DNA of 64,000 bases from Methylocystis echinoides. GTDB lineage: Bacteria; Pseudomonadota; Alphaproteobacteria; Rhizobiales; Beijerinckiaceae. The DNA lies in assembly GCF_027923385.1 (NCBI RefSeq), contig NZ_BSEC01000007.1:33493-97492 (forward strand), written 5' to 3'. The notes below the pieces were generated by a model. It ran no database searches. It was not told the DNA's origin and saw only the letters and a list, made by a program, of their open reading frames with translations. The first letter of the stretch is position 1. The number at the start of each line of letters is the position of its first letter. Shown in pieces: positions 46,007 to 55,839 of the stretch. The position numbers and the translations under genes are program-made.

Positions 46007-47287
46007 TTACGCCAGCAGCGCGGCGAGTGATGGTGGGGCGCCTTCGAAAGCGAACGGATGCAGGAACTGCCTTCGCCACAGCTGGCTTCGATCCACGTCG
46101 CTAAGGGCAGCTTCGGCGCAGACCTGCGCCCACCGATCACGGATAACTGTGACCTGATGCCGCGCCATAGCCAACGCCTCTTCGCACGAAAGCAAAAACA
46201 TCGGAGCAGCTTCGAGGCACAGGCCGATCCGACTCAACCGCTCGCCACCGGCGATCAGCATCGCCTGGGTTGCTTCGCCGCCGGCCCGCGCCTGCGGGCA
46301 GACGTCATAGGCCGGTGTAAGCGCCAGCTTCCCGCCGTCCCAGAAGGCCGAATGATTTCTAGCGTGATCGTCGGTGTTGCCGCACAAGACGTTGAACAGC
46401 ATGCGGCCGAACAGCTCTCTGAGGGTTTCCTTCGGAGCCACGAAGCGGTGGCGGATGACGGTCGCGAGGTCTTCATAGCTGGCGTAGCGGGCCATCATTT
46501 CGTCGAGCTCGAGCAGCGTCAAAGCGGAGACCATCGCGCGACGTCGCCAACCCTCTGCGGCCTTCTCCCGATCGAAACGCTCGACAAGCAGCACGTCCTT
46601 GCCGGCTGCCCGCTGCAAGGTCACCCGCGCCACATCCAGACCGCTCTCAGCCGCAAGGCGCATGGCCACGTATTCAGCTTTGACGACGCTATAGAGATCA
46701 CTTTGCGAAGAAAACTTCGCGACGTATTTCCGATCTGCCGACGCGATCATCGCCTTAGGACGTGCGCCGCCGATGGAGCTGCCATGTAACAGCGCCTGAT
46801 CGAGCTCCGGGGTTAGAGGGATGCCCGCTTCGATGCTCGCGGCGGCCGTCAATAACTCATCGAGCGAGGCAGGCGCAGCCTCACGGGCGACATAACGGGT
46901 GGCGGACATCTGAAAATCCAGAGCGCCGATCCGGTCGGAACCAGATTCAAGGAGGTAGGTAAGCTCATCGAGCGAAGCGACATCGCTTCCTGGCTCCTTA
47001 GCGCCGAGTCTCCGATTGAGGATGACCCGCCGGCCCCACGCATCGGGCGCGGCGTCTCGGATGCAGCTCGGCATCCGCAATCCATTGAGAAGCGGCAACA
47101 CGCCGGGCCGTAGCGGCAGTTCGGGTTCATAAAGCGGGATTGCATTGTTCCTGGCGAGAAAGCTGCGCCCGTAATTGAACAGCAGCTGATCACCCACGGC
47201 GGCGAGCCTGCCGGCGACGACCGGATCGATCTCGCCGGGCAGCCAGACCCAGACGAAGGCTTCCTTTGGAGCGGCTTCAGAAGTCAT
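46007..47287 (-). CDS. hipA: HipA-family kinase toxin
   Basis: A 426-residue Ser/Thr kinase toxin: the glycine-rich loop in GSSIGGARPKAMI (about residue 170), the catalytic segment FNVLCGNTDDHARNHSAF (about 300-315) and the DFG-like YDVCPQ. HipA phosphorylates a translation factor (a glutamyl-tRNA synthetase in E. coli) and induces growth arrest. The ATG at 47287 overlaps the hipB end by 11 bases. The family is broad, so the target is unknown. Confidence 0.9.
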   Translation of the reverse strand: MTSEAAPKEAFVWVWLPGEIDPVVAGRLAAVGDQLLFNYGRSFLARNNAIPLYEPELPLRPGVLPLLNGLRMPSCIRDAAPDAWGRRVILNRRLGAKEPGSDVASLDELTYLLESGSDRIGALDFQMSATRYVAREAAPASLDELLTAAASIEAGIPLTPELDQALLHGSSIGGARPKAMIASADRKYVAKFSSQSDLYSVVKAEYVAMRLAAESGLDVARVTLQRAAGKDVLLVERFDREKAAEGWRRRAMVSALTLLELDEMMARYASYEDLATVIRHRFVAPKETLRELFGRMLFNVLCGNTDDHARNHSAFWDGGKLALTPAYDVCPQARAGGEATQAMLIAGGERLSRIGLCLEAAPMFLLSCEEALAMARHQVTVIRDRWAQVCAEAALSDVDRSQLWRRQFLHPFAFEGAPPSLAALLA

Positions 47288-47615
47288 CCTTGGTCTCAAC
47301 CTTGGAAACGCGCACAGCCTTGGGCAGAAGCGTGAGTATTGCCGTGTTGGTTCCGATCGCGCTCGTCAGCGCGGCCTGATCGGCGTCGAAGAGGCGCACG
47401 CCGACGATAGCCGCAGCCTCGAACACGGCGCCGATCCCGCAACCTGGATCTCCCTTCTCGATCCTTTGCACGAGGCCGCGAGACAGCCCGGCGCGCTCGG
47501 CCAGTTCGGTCGTCGTCATCTTCCGTTCGATGCGCGCGCGGCGGATCAGCTGGCCCAGCATCGCGACGGCGTCGTGACTGTAGCGGGAATAGGGACGGGT
47601 CACTGGCTTGGCCAT
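47277..47615 (-). CDS. hipB: HipB-like Xre antitoxin
   Basis: A 112-residue protein with an Xre helix-turn-helix (about residues 20-75: LGQLIRRARIERKMTTTELA then ERAGLSRGLVQRIEKG). First gene of the hipBA operon. It neutralises HipA and represses the operon, likely through the CTATTWATAG repeats upstream. Confidence 0.88.
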   Translation of the reverse strand: MAKPVTRPYSRYSHDAVAMLGQLIRRARIERKMTTTELAERAGLSRGLVQRIEKGDPGCGIGAVFEAAAIVGVRLFDADQAALTSAIGTNTAILTLLPKAVRVSKVETKDDF

Positions 47616-47624
47616 CGCTATGCT

Positions 47625-47745
47625 CTATTAATAGACCACATATGTCTCGAAGCTTTATTTATGGCTCAGAACTCAATTGCGCAAGCGTGAACTCCCGGGA
47701 ATGCTCCATAAACGGATCATCTTGAGGTATTTGGCCTATTTATAG
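47625..47745. promoter_or_regulatory. Candidate HipB operators
   Basis: A perfect palindrome CTATTAATAG at 47625-47634 and a near copy CTATTTATAG at 47736-47745 flank the hipB promoter region. A third repeat, AGAC-N7-GTCT, starts immediately after the first. Confidence 0.4.
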
Positions 47746-47794
47746 ATCCCCGCCCGGAGGCCCTTCGTAAAACTCGAGACATAGAAGGTGCCTC

Positions 47795-47957
47795 TTCAAC
47801 AGCGGCGCGGCGATGCTGGCGCGTAACCTCATCTACACGGCGGTCACGCGCGGCAGCGCCTTGCGACGGGCAGCGCCGCGCCCTCGCCATCCCCGTGCGG
47901 ACACACGGGCGGAAGCGGCGGTGGACGAAGTTGAGGGAGTGGCTCGCGGCGACATGA
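47795..47957 (+). pseudogene. Conjugative relaxase/helicase (TraA) C-terminal stump
   Basis: FNSGAAMLARNLIYTAVTRG is the last helicase motif of TraA/RecD-like proteins. After a frameshift near 47860 the sequence continues GQRRALAIPVRTHGRKRRWT and KLREWLAAT, then stops at 47957. The rest of the gene is absent. Confidence 0.6.
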
Positions 47958-48090
47958 AGACGCAGGGCGAAGGCGAGTGGCTGCCTGCGCGGTTCCTGGT
48001 CTGCGTCCTTGGGGGCGCCTAGATGATCAAAGCCAAAACCCAGACTGATGTGCTGGAATTGGAAGACGAGAGTCGGAGTGGAGTTAAATC

Positions 48091-48534
48091 TTGGATAAGA
48101 GCGTCATCATCGTTTGCCCCCAATGCGGCAGCTTGAACAAGGCGCCGGACTCCAAGCTTCATTCTGGCAATCTACCCAACTGCGGTCGGTGCCACGCGCC
48201 GCTATTCGACGGTCACCCGGCCGACCTCGGGAGCGCGGAGGACTTCGATCGAATGATCGGCAAGACGGAGCTTCCGGTTCTGGTCGACTTCTGGGCTGGA
48301 TGGTGCGGGCCGTGCCGCGCAATGGCCCCGGAATTCGAGGCCGCCGCGCGCGACCTTGAGCCGACGGCGCGCCTCGCCAAGCTCGACACCGAACGCGTGC
48401 CCGAGATCGCCGCCCGCTTCGGCATCCAAAGCATTCCGACGATGATCCTCTTTTCGCGCGGACGCGAGATCGATAGACGAAGCGGGGCCCTTGGCCGCAG
48501 CGCGATCATCGCGTTCGCACGAAGCGCAAGCTGA
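48091..48534 (+). CDS. trxC: Thioredoxin TrxC (zinc-binding thioredoxin 2)
   Basis: A 147-residue thioredoxin with the N-terminal zinc ribbon C9/C12 (CPQC) and C31/C34 (CGRC), and the active site W71-C72-G-P-C75. It reduces protein disulfides in the cytoplasm and is usually induced by oxidative stress. The start is a TTG with GGAG nine bases upstream; no ATG fits. It lies alone between a conjugation remnant and a decayed gene. Confidence 0.88.
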   Translation: MDKSVIIVCPQCGSLNKAPDSKLHSGNLPNCGRCHAPLFDGHPADLGSAEDFDRMIGKTELPVLVDFWAGWCGPCRAMAPEFEAAARDLEPTARLAKLDTERVPEIAARFGIQSIPTMILFSRGREIDRRSGALGRSAIIAFARSAS

Positions 48535-48573
48535 CCGAGGCGTGCCGGTCCGGCACCGGGAAATGGAGAGCGC

Positions 48574-48955
48574 TCACGCGTTCTCCGCGCCGGAGTATGC
48601 CGCGGTTCCCACATCGAATTTCAGGAAGCGGTCGAACAGCGGCGATTTCCGATAGAGATGCATTTCGACCAATTCATACGTTTGGGCTTTTCCGCGCTGC
48701 GTTCAAGTAGACCGAACCAGAACAGTGGCCGCAGGACGTGGGCCTCGAAGACCAGCGAGCCGCGGTCCCAAATCCCCGGCTCGACGACTTCCACCGTCGG
48801 GACCGCGCAAAGCCGCGAAAGCCGTCCGGGCGTCTGCCAATCCCATGCGGCGACAGCAAGCGACCACAGAACGATGCCGATGTCCCCTTGCGGCCAAGAG
48901 CCGAGCAGGCCGTGCCCGAAGTAGGACAAATCAGCAGACCATGATCGACGCGCCA
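48574..48955 (-). pseudogene. Plasmid-conserved hypothetical gene, frameshifted
   Basis: The frame SYFGHGLLGSWPQGDIGIVL then RGSLVFEAHVLRPLFWFGLL continues after a frameshift near 48690 as VEMHLYRKSPLFDRFLKFDV and stops at 48574. The start is unclear. This type of protein recurs on alphaproteobacterial plasmids, without known function. Confidence 0.5.
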
Positions 48956-49072
48956 ATTGTGTGCCAAGGCGCGTATTGGCCTTTTCGTTCGAAAATTTCC
49001 GTTTAGTATCCGCTGGCTTTGGCTTGCTGGAGATGAAGGTTCTCCTGCGATTATGTTTCCTTGCGGGCACGG

Positions 49073-50374
49073 ATGGAGGCGCTTTTGGCGTTCCGATTTG
49101 TTCATAGCGCGGACATACATCTGGACTCGCCGCTCAGGTCGCTCGCGCTTCTTAATCCAGAACTGGGGGGCTTAATCGGCGGGGCGACACGGCAAGCCTT
49201 TCAGAACATCGTCGATCTGTGCGTCGAAGAGAGAGTGGACGCCCTCATTCTCGCCGGCGACCTTTACGATGGCGATCAGACATCCATGAAGACGGCTCGC
49301 TTCTTCGCTGGCCAACTCGATCGCCTCGATAAGGCTGGCATCAAGGCGTTCGTCGTTCGAGGCAACCACGACGCCGAATCAAAAATCTCAGCCGAGTTGA
49401 CCTATCCTGAGAGCGCCAAGCTTTTCAGCGGACGGGCGGACTACGTCGAGTTGCCTGACGTTTGCGGGGGAACGAATGTCGCGATCCACGGCATCAGTTT
49501 TGGCAAACCTCATGCTCCGGAAAGCTTGCTGCCAAAATTTAAGCCGCCGGTCTCGGGGGCAATCAACATCGGGATCATGCACACGAGCCTGACCGGAAGC
49601 GATGGGCACAATGTCTATGCACCGTGCAAGCTGACTGAACTGCAGGAGTTTGGGTATCGCTACTGGGCCTTGGGCCACATTCACAAGAGAAGCATCTTCC
49701 AGGGCGATTGTACCATCGTCATGCCTGGCAACCCTCAAGGGCGTGATATCAACGAAGCCGGCTCAAAGTCGGCGACTCTGGTGACCGTTCGGGACGACGG
49801 CTCGCTTACGATCGAAGAGCGCACGACCAGCGTGGCCGAATTCGTCCGCATTCCGGTTTCAGTTGCTGGATGCGAGGACTGGAGATCCGTCGTCCATACG
49901 GTCCGCAGGGGCCTTGAAGCTGCGCGTTCCGAGGCAGCCTCCGGTCACCTTGTCGGACGCATCTTTTTGTCTGGCGTCACACCGACGGCATATGAACTCT
50001 TCGCCAAGGCTGATCTGCTGAAAGCGGAAATCGATCATCAGGCAGAGCTTTTGGGCAAGACGTGGGTCGAAAAGGTCGAGATCGACTGTACCGCTCAAGC
50101 GGCGCCAGCGGCGCAGGACTCAGCCTCAACGATCGCTGAACTCGAGGCGGTGATAAACGAGCGCGTGCTGGGAACGGAATCCTTCATGCTGGAACTCCAG
50201 GGAATTGCGGACGAGTTGAAGAAGGGCCTCAAGAACGCGCCTCGCGAGTGCTATGGGATTTTCGCGCCCTCTGACGAGGCGAGCTTTCAATCGCGTCTTG
50301 GCGAACTCGCTCAAGAAGGCATCCGAGAGGTGATGGCTCGCTTGCAGATCGACTCGTCGAAGGAAACTTTCTGA
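49073..50374 (+). CDS. SbcD/YhaO-like metallophosphoesterase nuclease
   Basis: A 433-residue protein with all calcineurin-like phosphoesterase motifs in the first 220 residues: FVHSADIHLD, LAGDLYDG, VRGNHD, IMHTSLTG and ALGHIHKR, the order of Mre11/SbcD nucleases. The C-terminal 200 residues form the capping and ATPase-interaction part. It probably forms a DNA end-processing complex with the next gene, whose ATG overlaps its stop by one base. The ATG at 49073 has a weak ribosome site; a TTG at 49085 behind GGAGG is an equally good start. Confidence 0.85.
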   Translation: MEALLAFRFVHSADIHLDSPLRSLALLNPELGGLIGGATRQAFQNIVDLCVEERVDALILAGDLYDGDQTSMKTARFFAGQLDRLDKAGIKAFVVRGNHDAESKISAELTYPESAKLFSGRADYVELPDVCGGTNVAIHGISFGKPHAPESLLPKFKPPVSGAINIGIMHTSLTGSDGHNVYAPCKLTELQEFGYRYWALGHIHKRSIFQGDCTIVMPGNPQGRDINEAGSKSATLVTVRDDGSLTIEERTTSVAEFVRIPVSVAGCEDWRSVVHTVRRGLEAARSEAASGHLVGRIFLSGVTPTAYELFAKADLLKAEIDHQAELLGKTWVEKVEIDCTAQAAPAAQDSASTIAELEAVINERVLGTESFMLELQGIADELKKGLKNAPRECYGIFAPSDEASFQSRLGELAQEGIREVMARLQIDSSKETF

Positions 50375-53300
50375 TGCGCCTTCGTCGTTTGAACCTTACG
50401 CGCTACGGGAAATTCGCGGCGTTTCCTTTCGATTTCGGTGAATTGAAGCCTGGCGCACCTGATTTTCATGTGATTTTCGGCCCGAATGAGGCAGGAAAGT
50501 CTACGACATTGTGCGCCATTCTCGATTTGCTGTTTGGGATCGAACATAACACCCGCTACGGCTATCTTCATGGTTTCGACAACATGGAGATCGGTGCCGA
50601 AGTGGAATTCTCCAGCGGTATGCGAGAATTCCGTCGTCGGAAGAAGCGGTCGAACAGTTTGTTGGACGGCCATGGCGACCCTCTGCCCGAAACCGCCATT
50701 TTGGACGAGATGGCGGGCTTAAGCCGCGAAGATTATCGGTTCATGTTCTCTCTCGACGAGGCCATGCTCAAAAAAGGCGGTGAAGCTATCCTCGCGAGCA
50801 AAGGCGATCTGGGGCAGTTGCTGTTTTCAGCCAGCGCCGGCCTTGCCGATCTCAGCCAGAATCTTTCTAGCATTCGAGAGGAGAACGAAGCCTTTTTCAA
50901 AGAAGGCGGCCGAAAGCATGATCTCGCCAAGCTCAAGGAAGATTTGAAGGATCTAGCCGAAAAACGAAATGAGTTCGATACGCAGGCGTCGGCCTACGCG
51001 AAATTGGTGGCCGACCGTAAAAACGCCGAGGAGAGTTACAATAAAGCGCTCGATGATCGCACGCGGGCGCAACGGGAAAAGGAGACAATCGAAGCGATCG
51101 AAATCGCTCTCCCGCGTATCGTGAAGTTCGAGGATTTGGCGCAAAAGATCTCGGATCTCGGCGAGCTGCCGGACGCGGCGCCGGAATTAAAGGATACGCC
51201 GTCAAAACTGCGCGACGAAGCGATCCGTCTGGAGACAGAACTTAAAGGAGCTGTTGCTCGTGCCGCCGATCTCGAGCGTGAAATCGATCAGATCGTCGTC
51301 AACGAGTCAATTTTGAAAGAAGGCGAGGCGTTCGCGGAACTCGACATCCCCCGCTCCAAGAGCCTGGCGGCTTTGGAGGACTTGCCAAAGCGAAAAATTG
51401 ATAAAGATGGGCTGAACGCCAAGATCAAAGTGGCGCTACGCGATATCGGCCGGGACGAGAACGAAACCGCGCACGCGCTGTTGCTTGATGCTCGGACAAA
51501 GGCACGGCTAAAGGAACTCGGTGACTCGTGGGGCACCTTGAACACCGCGCTGAAGTCGGCGAAGCGCGAGCAAGAGCAGGCGGCCGAAAAGGAGCGCAAG
51601 GCCAGGGAAAAGAGAAGCTCGGCCAAGGTCGTCGACACCGGAGATGGGTTGCGCCTGCTCTCTGGCGTGGTTTACCACGTCCGCGCAGGCAGTTTCGATA
51701 CCAAGGTCTCGGACGCGCGCAAAAAGGCGCATCGGTTGAAGGCTGAATTTGACAGGGCTACGGCGCCACTTAGCCCGTGGTCGGGTTCTGCGGAAGATTT
51801 GCGTTCTCTTCGGGTCCCCGACAAGGCGCTTATCGCTCAATGGTCGTCCGATGTCACGGCCGCCGGACGAGCGTTAAAGGATGCTGAAACCGCGGTCCAA
51901 GCATTATCGGCCGATCTCGGCCGCCTTCTGGCGGAGCGAGCCAGCGCATCTGCTGGATTTGGCGTGATGTCCGATAGCGAGGCTGCGTCAAGGCGCGGGG
52001 ATCGCGAAAAGGCCTGGGCCGAGCATCGGCGCCGTCTCGATTCCAATAGCGCAGATGCGTTTGAGGAAGCTCTGCGCGCCGACGATCTCGTGATGTCGGC
52101 CCGTATCAATCACGCGAGCGAGGTAGCAAAGGTCAACGCTGTTGCGGCGGCCATCATCGTCAAGGAAGCTGAGCGCAAGACTGCGATCGAGGCTTGCGAA
52201 AAGGCGAAAGATGAAGAAGCCGCGCTGCTGAAGAAGGTCGCCGACGCGCTCAACTTTGTTTCGGGGCACTTCTCCGAGAAGATGGATATTCTTGCCTTCA
52301 AGGACTGGATTGAGGGCTACGGGGCAGCGATCCGTGCTTTGGACGACCTTTCGGAGGTTGAAGACGAATTAAGTGGCTTCGAGACGGATCTTTGCGAGGC
52401 AAAGTCGCGACTTCGAGAGGCGTTGGCACGTGTCGACGTTGCCTTTGCCGAAAGCGACGATTTACGGACGCTTCTGCAGCTTGGGCAAAATGCGCTCGAC
52501 GCGGGGACCACGCTTAAAGGGCTCGACGAAGCCCTGACGACGGCCCAGGAAGAATTGAAACAGCGCGACAAGGATTTTTCCGAAGCGCAGAAAGCCGCCA
52601 ACCAGTGGTGCGCGGATTGGAAAACGGCCTGCGAATCGTCCTGGATCGGCCAGACGCACCCGGACGCTACGACGGTACTCGTCAGCGCCATTGTCGAAAA
52701 GCTGAAGATACTCGAAGGAGACGTCCTTAAGCACGACGATCTCGATTATCGTATCCAAGCTATGGACGACGATTTGGAGAATTTCGAGAAAGACGTCCGG
52801 GAGATCGCTGAGAGGATAGGCGTCGGTGTCGACGGACGCTCGTCCCTTGCGCTTTTTGACATTTTGAAAGCACGTATCGAAGCTGAAGAGAGCAGGGTTC
52901 GTGAACGTGAGCGGAAACTGCATGGTCTCGCCCAGGAACGGGAGAAAGTCGCTAAGTCTCGCGATGCGCACGATCAGAGTATGAAGAGCCAGGGTGAGAT
53001 TTTATCGCTGCTGGGGGTCGAGACACTCGACGCAGCCCTCGATGTTCTTGCCAAGATCGCGACGCGCGCCGGTTATCAGGAAAACATGGCGTCCGAGGCG
53101 AAGGAAGTTCTCGGTCGATTGAAGGTGGCCTCTATGGAGGAAGCGTCGGTCAAGGCGCGGGAAAACGACTCGGCGCAGATGGCTAGCCTCAAGGCCGACG
53201 CTCAGAGCCGTTTCGATGAAGCGGACGGCCGAATGAACACGTTTTTCGCTCAGAGGGCGCAGCTTGATAGCGCCATCGAGGCGGTCGGCGGCGATGATGC

Positions 53301-53847
53301 CGTTGCGCGGATCGAGGAACAGCGACGGACAATCTGCCTCGAAATCGAAGACAAGTCGCTGCGCTGGTTCCGGCTGCGGGCTGGGGTGGCAGCCGCTGAG
53401 CGCGGATTGCGGATTTATCGCGAACAGCATCGCAGTTCGATGCTGTCAAGCGCTTCGGCTTCCTTCTCGACAATCAGTCGCGGAGCCTATGAGGGGTTAT
53501 CGACGATTGTCGACGGCGCAAGAGAGCAGATTGTCGGCGTTGTCGCCGGCACCAAAGCAACGCGAAATTCTGAGGAAATGTCTACGGGCACGCGGTTTCA
53601 GCTTTTCCTTGCGCTTCGTGTTGCGGGCTATCTGGAATTTGCCAAGACACGTCCGTCGCGTGCTCTCGTTCCGTTTGTCGCGGACGATATCTTGGAAACT
53701 TTTGACGACGTGCGCTCTGAAGAGGCGTTCCGTCTCTTGGTCCGGATGGCCCAATTCGGGCAGGTTATTTACCTGACCCATCATGAACATCTTTGTGCGA
53801 TCGCCCAGACAGTGTGTCCCGATGTTAGGCTCTACCGGTTCGACTGA
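50374..53847 (+). CDS. YhaN/Rad50-like SMC-type ATPase
   Basis: A 1157-residue ATPase. The N-terminal head has Walker A in FGPNEAGKSTTL (about residues 34-43), long coiled coils fill about 170-1000, and the C-terminal head has the signature SEEMSTGTRFQLFLALR and Walker B LVPFVADDILETFDD. It is the Rad50/SbcC-like partner of the nuclease at 49073. Such YhaO-YhaN pairs act on DNA ends; in a defence-rich plasmid region they could also act against incoming DNA, which is inference. Confidence 0.88.
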   Translation: MRLRRLNLTRYGKFAAFPFDFGELKPGAPDFHVIFGPNEAGKSTTLCAILDLLFGIEHNTRYGYLHGFDNMEIGAEVEFSSGMREFRRRKKRSNSLLDGHGDPLPETAILDEMAGLSREDYRFMFSLDEAMLKKGGEAILASKGDLGQLLFSASAGLADLSQNLSSIREENEAFFKEGGRKHDLAKLKEDLKDLAEKRNEFDTQASAYAKLVADRKNAEESYNKALDDRTRAQREKETIEAIEIALPRIVKFEDLAQKISDLGELPDAAPELKDTPSKLRDEAIRLETELKGAVARAADLEREIDQIVVNESILKEGEAFAELDIPRSKSLAALEDLPKRKIDKDGLNAKIKVALRDIGRDENETAHALLLDARTKARLKELGDSWGTLNTALKSAKREQEQAAEKERKAREKRSSAKVVDTGDGLRLLSGVVYHVRAGSFDTKVSDARKKAHRLKAEFDRATAPLSPWSGSAEDLRSLRVPDKALIAQWSSDVTAAGRALKDAETAVQALSADLGRLLAERASASAGFGVMSDSEAASRRGDREKAWAEHRRRLDSNSADAFEEALRADDLVMSARINHASEVAKVNAVAAAIIVKEAERKTAIEACEKAKDEEAALLKKVADALNFVSGHFSEKMDILAFKDWIEGYGAAIRALDDLSEVEDELSGFETDLCEAKSRLREALARVDVAFAESDDLRTLLQLGQNALDAGTTLKGLDEALTTAQEELKQRDKDFSEAQKAANQWCADWKTACESSWIGQTHPDATTVLVSAIVEKLKILEGDVLKHDDLDYRIQAMDDDLENFEKDVREIAERIGVGVDGRSSLALFDILKARIEAEESRVRERERKLHGLAQEREKVAKSRDAHDQSMKSQGEILSLLGVETLDAALDVLAKIATRAGYQENMASEAKEVLGRLKVASMEEASVKARENDSAQMASLKADAQSRFDEADGRMNTFFAQRAQLDSAIEAVGGDDAVARIEEQRRTICLEIEDKSLRWFRLRAGVAAAERGLRIYREQHRSSMLSSASASFSTISRGAYEGLSTIVDGAREQIVGVVAGTKATRNSEEMSTGTRFQLFLALRVAGYLEFAKTRPSRALVPFVADDILETFDDVRSEEAFRLLVRMAQFGQVIYLTHHEHLCAIAQTVCPDVRLYRFD

Positions 53848-53933
53848 GTGTTTTTCGCAGCTCTATTTGAACATCACCAATCGCCTGCGCCGGAGAATTC
53901 CTGAAGACGCCGATCTATCAGATCGTCTCGATC

Positions 53934-53966
53934 GCCGCCCTCTACGCCAAGCGCGCAGAGGGCGGC
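53934..53966. terminator. Stem-loop after the YhaN-like gene
   Basis: Perfect 10-bp stem GCCGCCCTCT / AGAGGGCGGC with a 13-base loop, 87 bases after the stop and before the convergent herA gene. There is no T run, so it is at most a factor-dependent or bidirectional terminator. The rest of 53848-54090 shows no gene. Confidence 0.4.
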
Positions 53967-54090
53967 GGCCTTTGGACGGTTAATACCAACCCGCGTTGAT
54001 TAGAACCGATAGGCCCATTCACGCAGTCCGATAGACATGATGCGCCAGGGTTGTTCGGCGACTCGCCGTATTTCTAGCGAGAAGGACAAT

Positions 54091-55839
54091 CTATCTCCTT
54101 CTGGATTGACTACGAAGGCATTCTACGGCTGACGTTATAGCATTTTGATCGGGCTTCATTGATCCCCATTCCTTCCAGAAATCACGTGTGGCGCTATCCG
54201 GTGTTACCTTCGGAATGTCCAATTTGATCCGGGTTGGCAGAAGCACAGCGTCTCCGAGCAAAAGCGCCTCTCCCGTGTCAAGCAAAGGAAGAATACTAGT
54301 CAGACGAGCCAATGAATCCGGCATGAGCCGTCTGATGACGCTTTGATCGGTCTCATTGGTCAGGCGTAGCGCCAGGAAATTGTTACACTGGCTCAAGATG
54401 GTCCGACTTACATCAGACGGCCGCTGACTAACGACAAGAAGTGAGAATCCGTACTTGCGACCCTCCTTCGCAATGCGCTCGAATGTGCCCAACGCCTGAC
54501 GTTGAACTGCGTCAGCGTCATCGCGCACCGGCAGATACAGATGCGCCTCGTCGCATAGCAGAGTCACGGGCGTCCGTGTTTCTGCACCCATCCAAAACTG
54601 CACGTCGTAAAGCAGGCGCGCGAATGTTCCAGTGACGACCGGCAAGACGTCCGCCGGGACCTCCGAAAAGTCGACAACCTTGATGCCCGTGCCATCACCA
54701 GACTTCAAGAGCTTAAGCACTTGATCGGCAAGCCAATCATACTTAGACGCAACGGGTGGCGGCGCAAACATGAACCCGTAGCGGCGATCATCGAGCTTCG
54801 CCTCCAAGCGAGATATAAACCGCGTGAGCTTATCCTCCCATTCTCCTTTAACAGGGCCAGTTTTCCCAACGCCCTTGGTCGTATTGTCGGCAGTCAAGAG
54901 ACCTATCAGTTTCTTCACATCGTAAGGGATTGGAGAATCGACAGTGAACGTCTTTTTGACGACAGACTTGTTTTCTGCATCCAGTGTCTTTCCCTTCAGA
55001 TCGCGGACATGCAATGTAAATCGTGATGCTTGATTAGGCGCGTTTTGGTCGCTGCGATCCAAGATCATCGACAGCATTTCGTCCCGATTTAGCAGCCAGT
55101 ACGGAAGAAAGAGGACGTCGTCAGCGGGATTTTCTAAATCGCCGGGGCCCGCGATACGGAACCGCTCGGCGAAGCCTCCTCGACCCTTATCGGTCAAGGG
55201 CGCATATTCGCCATGCATATCGAACACGATAATATTGGGATATTTGAGCTTGGCAGCGCGTTCCAAGATGAGAGCAACCGCCCAACTCTTGCCCGATCCG
55301 GTGCTGCCCAGAATCGCAGCGTGCCGTTGGAAGAATTTGTCGCCGCTCGCAATAGCGTCTGCTGACCTGTCGGCGACAAAGGTGCCAAGTTTCAGGCGTT
55401 CGTCCTCGGAAAAGCCAGCACCAAGGATGCCCATGAATCTTTGGAGATTGGAACCCTCGATAACAAAGCATTCGCGGTCAATCTGTGGAAAGCTGTCTGC
55501 GCCCCGCTTGAAAGTATTTGCCTTCGCGCCGTCGACCGTCCTGAAAGTGCCGATGAGGACACCTTGCAGCATATCTGTCGGCACAGTCGAAAGAATTAGG
55601 TTGGTCTCTGCCTCATCGTCTTGTTCGGGCAGCTCCTCGCGTACGCTGCGTGTCACTCGTTCTGTCATTGCGATCAGATATTCACGCTCGGTAACGCCTC
55701 TGATGGCAATGAGTTGACCTATAGCAATGCGGGTGAGTAGCACCGAATTGTTGACATCGACCGCGACGCGACCGGTATCGACGGATGCGACGCGTCCAAT
55801 CTTGTCAACATCTGAAAACTGGAGTGCGGGTTCGGTCAT
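54091..55839 (-). CDS. herA: HerA-like ATPase of a SIR2-HerA defence module
   Basis: A 582-residue HerA/FtsK-type ATPase with an N-terminal HAS-barrel (about residues 10-100), Walker A GSTGSGKS (about 178-185), Walker B TLLCDEAHLYLP (about 425) and an arginine-finger region in VVSQRPSDVSRTILSQCNNF. It forms hexamers. In SIR2-HerA systems it complexes with SIR2 to degrade NAD+ and cleave DNA on phage infection. Its ATG overlaps the sir2 stop by four bases. Confidence 0.9.
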   Translation of the reverse strand: MTEPALQFSDVDKIGRVASVDTGRVAVDVNNSVLLTRIAIGQLIAIRGVTEREYLIAMTERVTRSVREELPEQDDEAETNLILSTVPTDMLQGVLIGTFRTVDGAKANTFKRGADSFPQIDRECFVIEGSNLQRFMGILGAGFSEDERLKLGTFVADRSADAIASGDKFFQRHAAILGSTGSGKSWAVALILERAAKLKYPNIIVFDMHGEYAPLTDKGRGGFAERFRIAGPGDLENPADDVLFLPYWLLNRDEMLSMILDRSDQNAPNQASRFTLHVRDLKGKTLDAENKSVVKKTFTVDSPIPYDVKKLIGLLTADNTTKGVGKTGPVKGEWEDKLTRFISRLEAKLDDRRYGFMFAPPPVASKYDWLADQVLKLLKSGDGTGIKVVDFSEVPADVLPVVTGTFARLLYDVQFWMGAETRTPVTLLCDEAHLYLPVRDDADAVQRQALGTFERIAKEGRKYGFSLLVVSQRPSDVSRTILSQCNNFLALRLTNETDQSVIRRLMPDSLARLTSILPLLDTGEALLLGDAVLLPTRIKLDIPKVTPDSATRDFWKEWGSMKPDQNAITSAVECLRSQSRRR

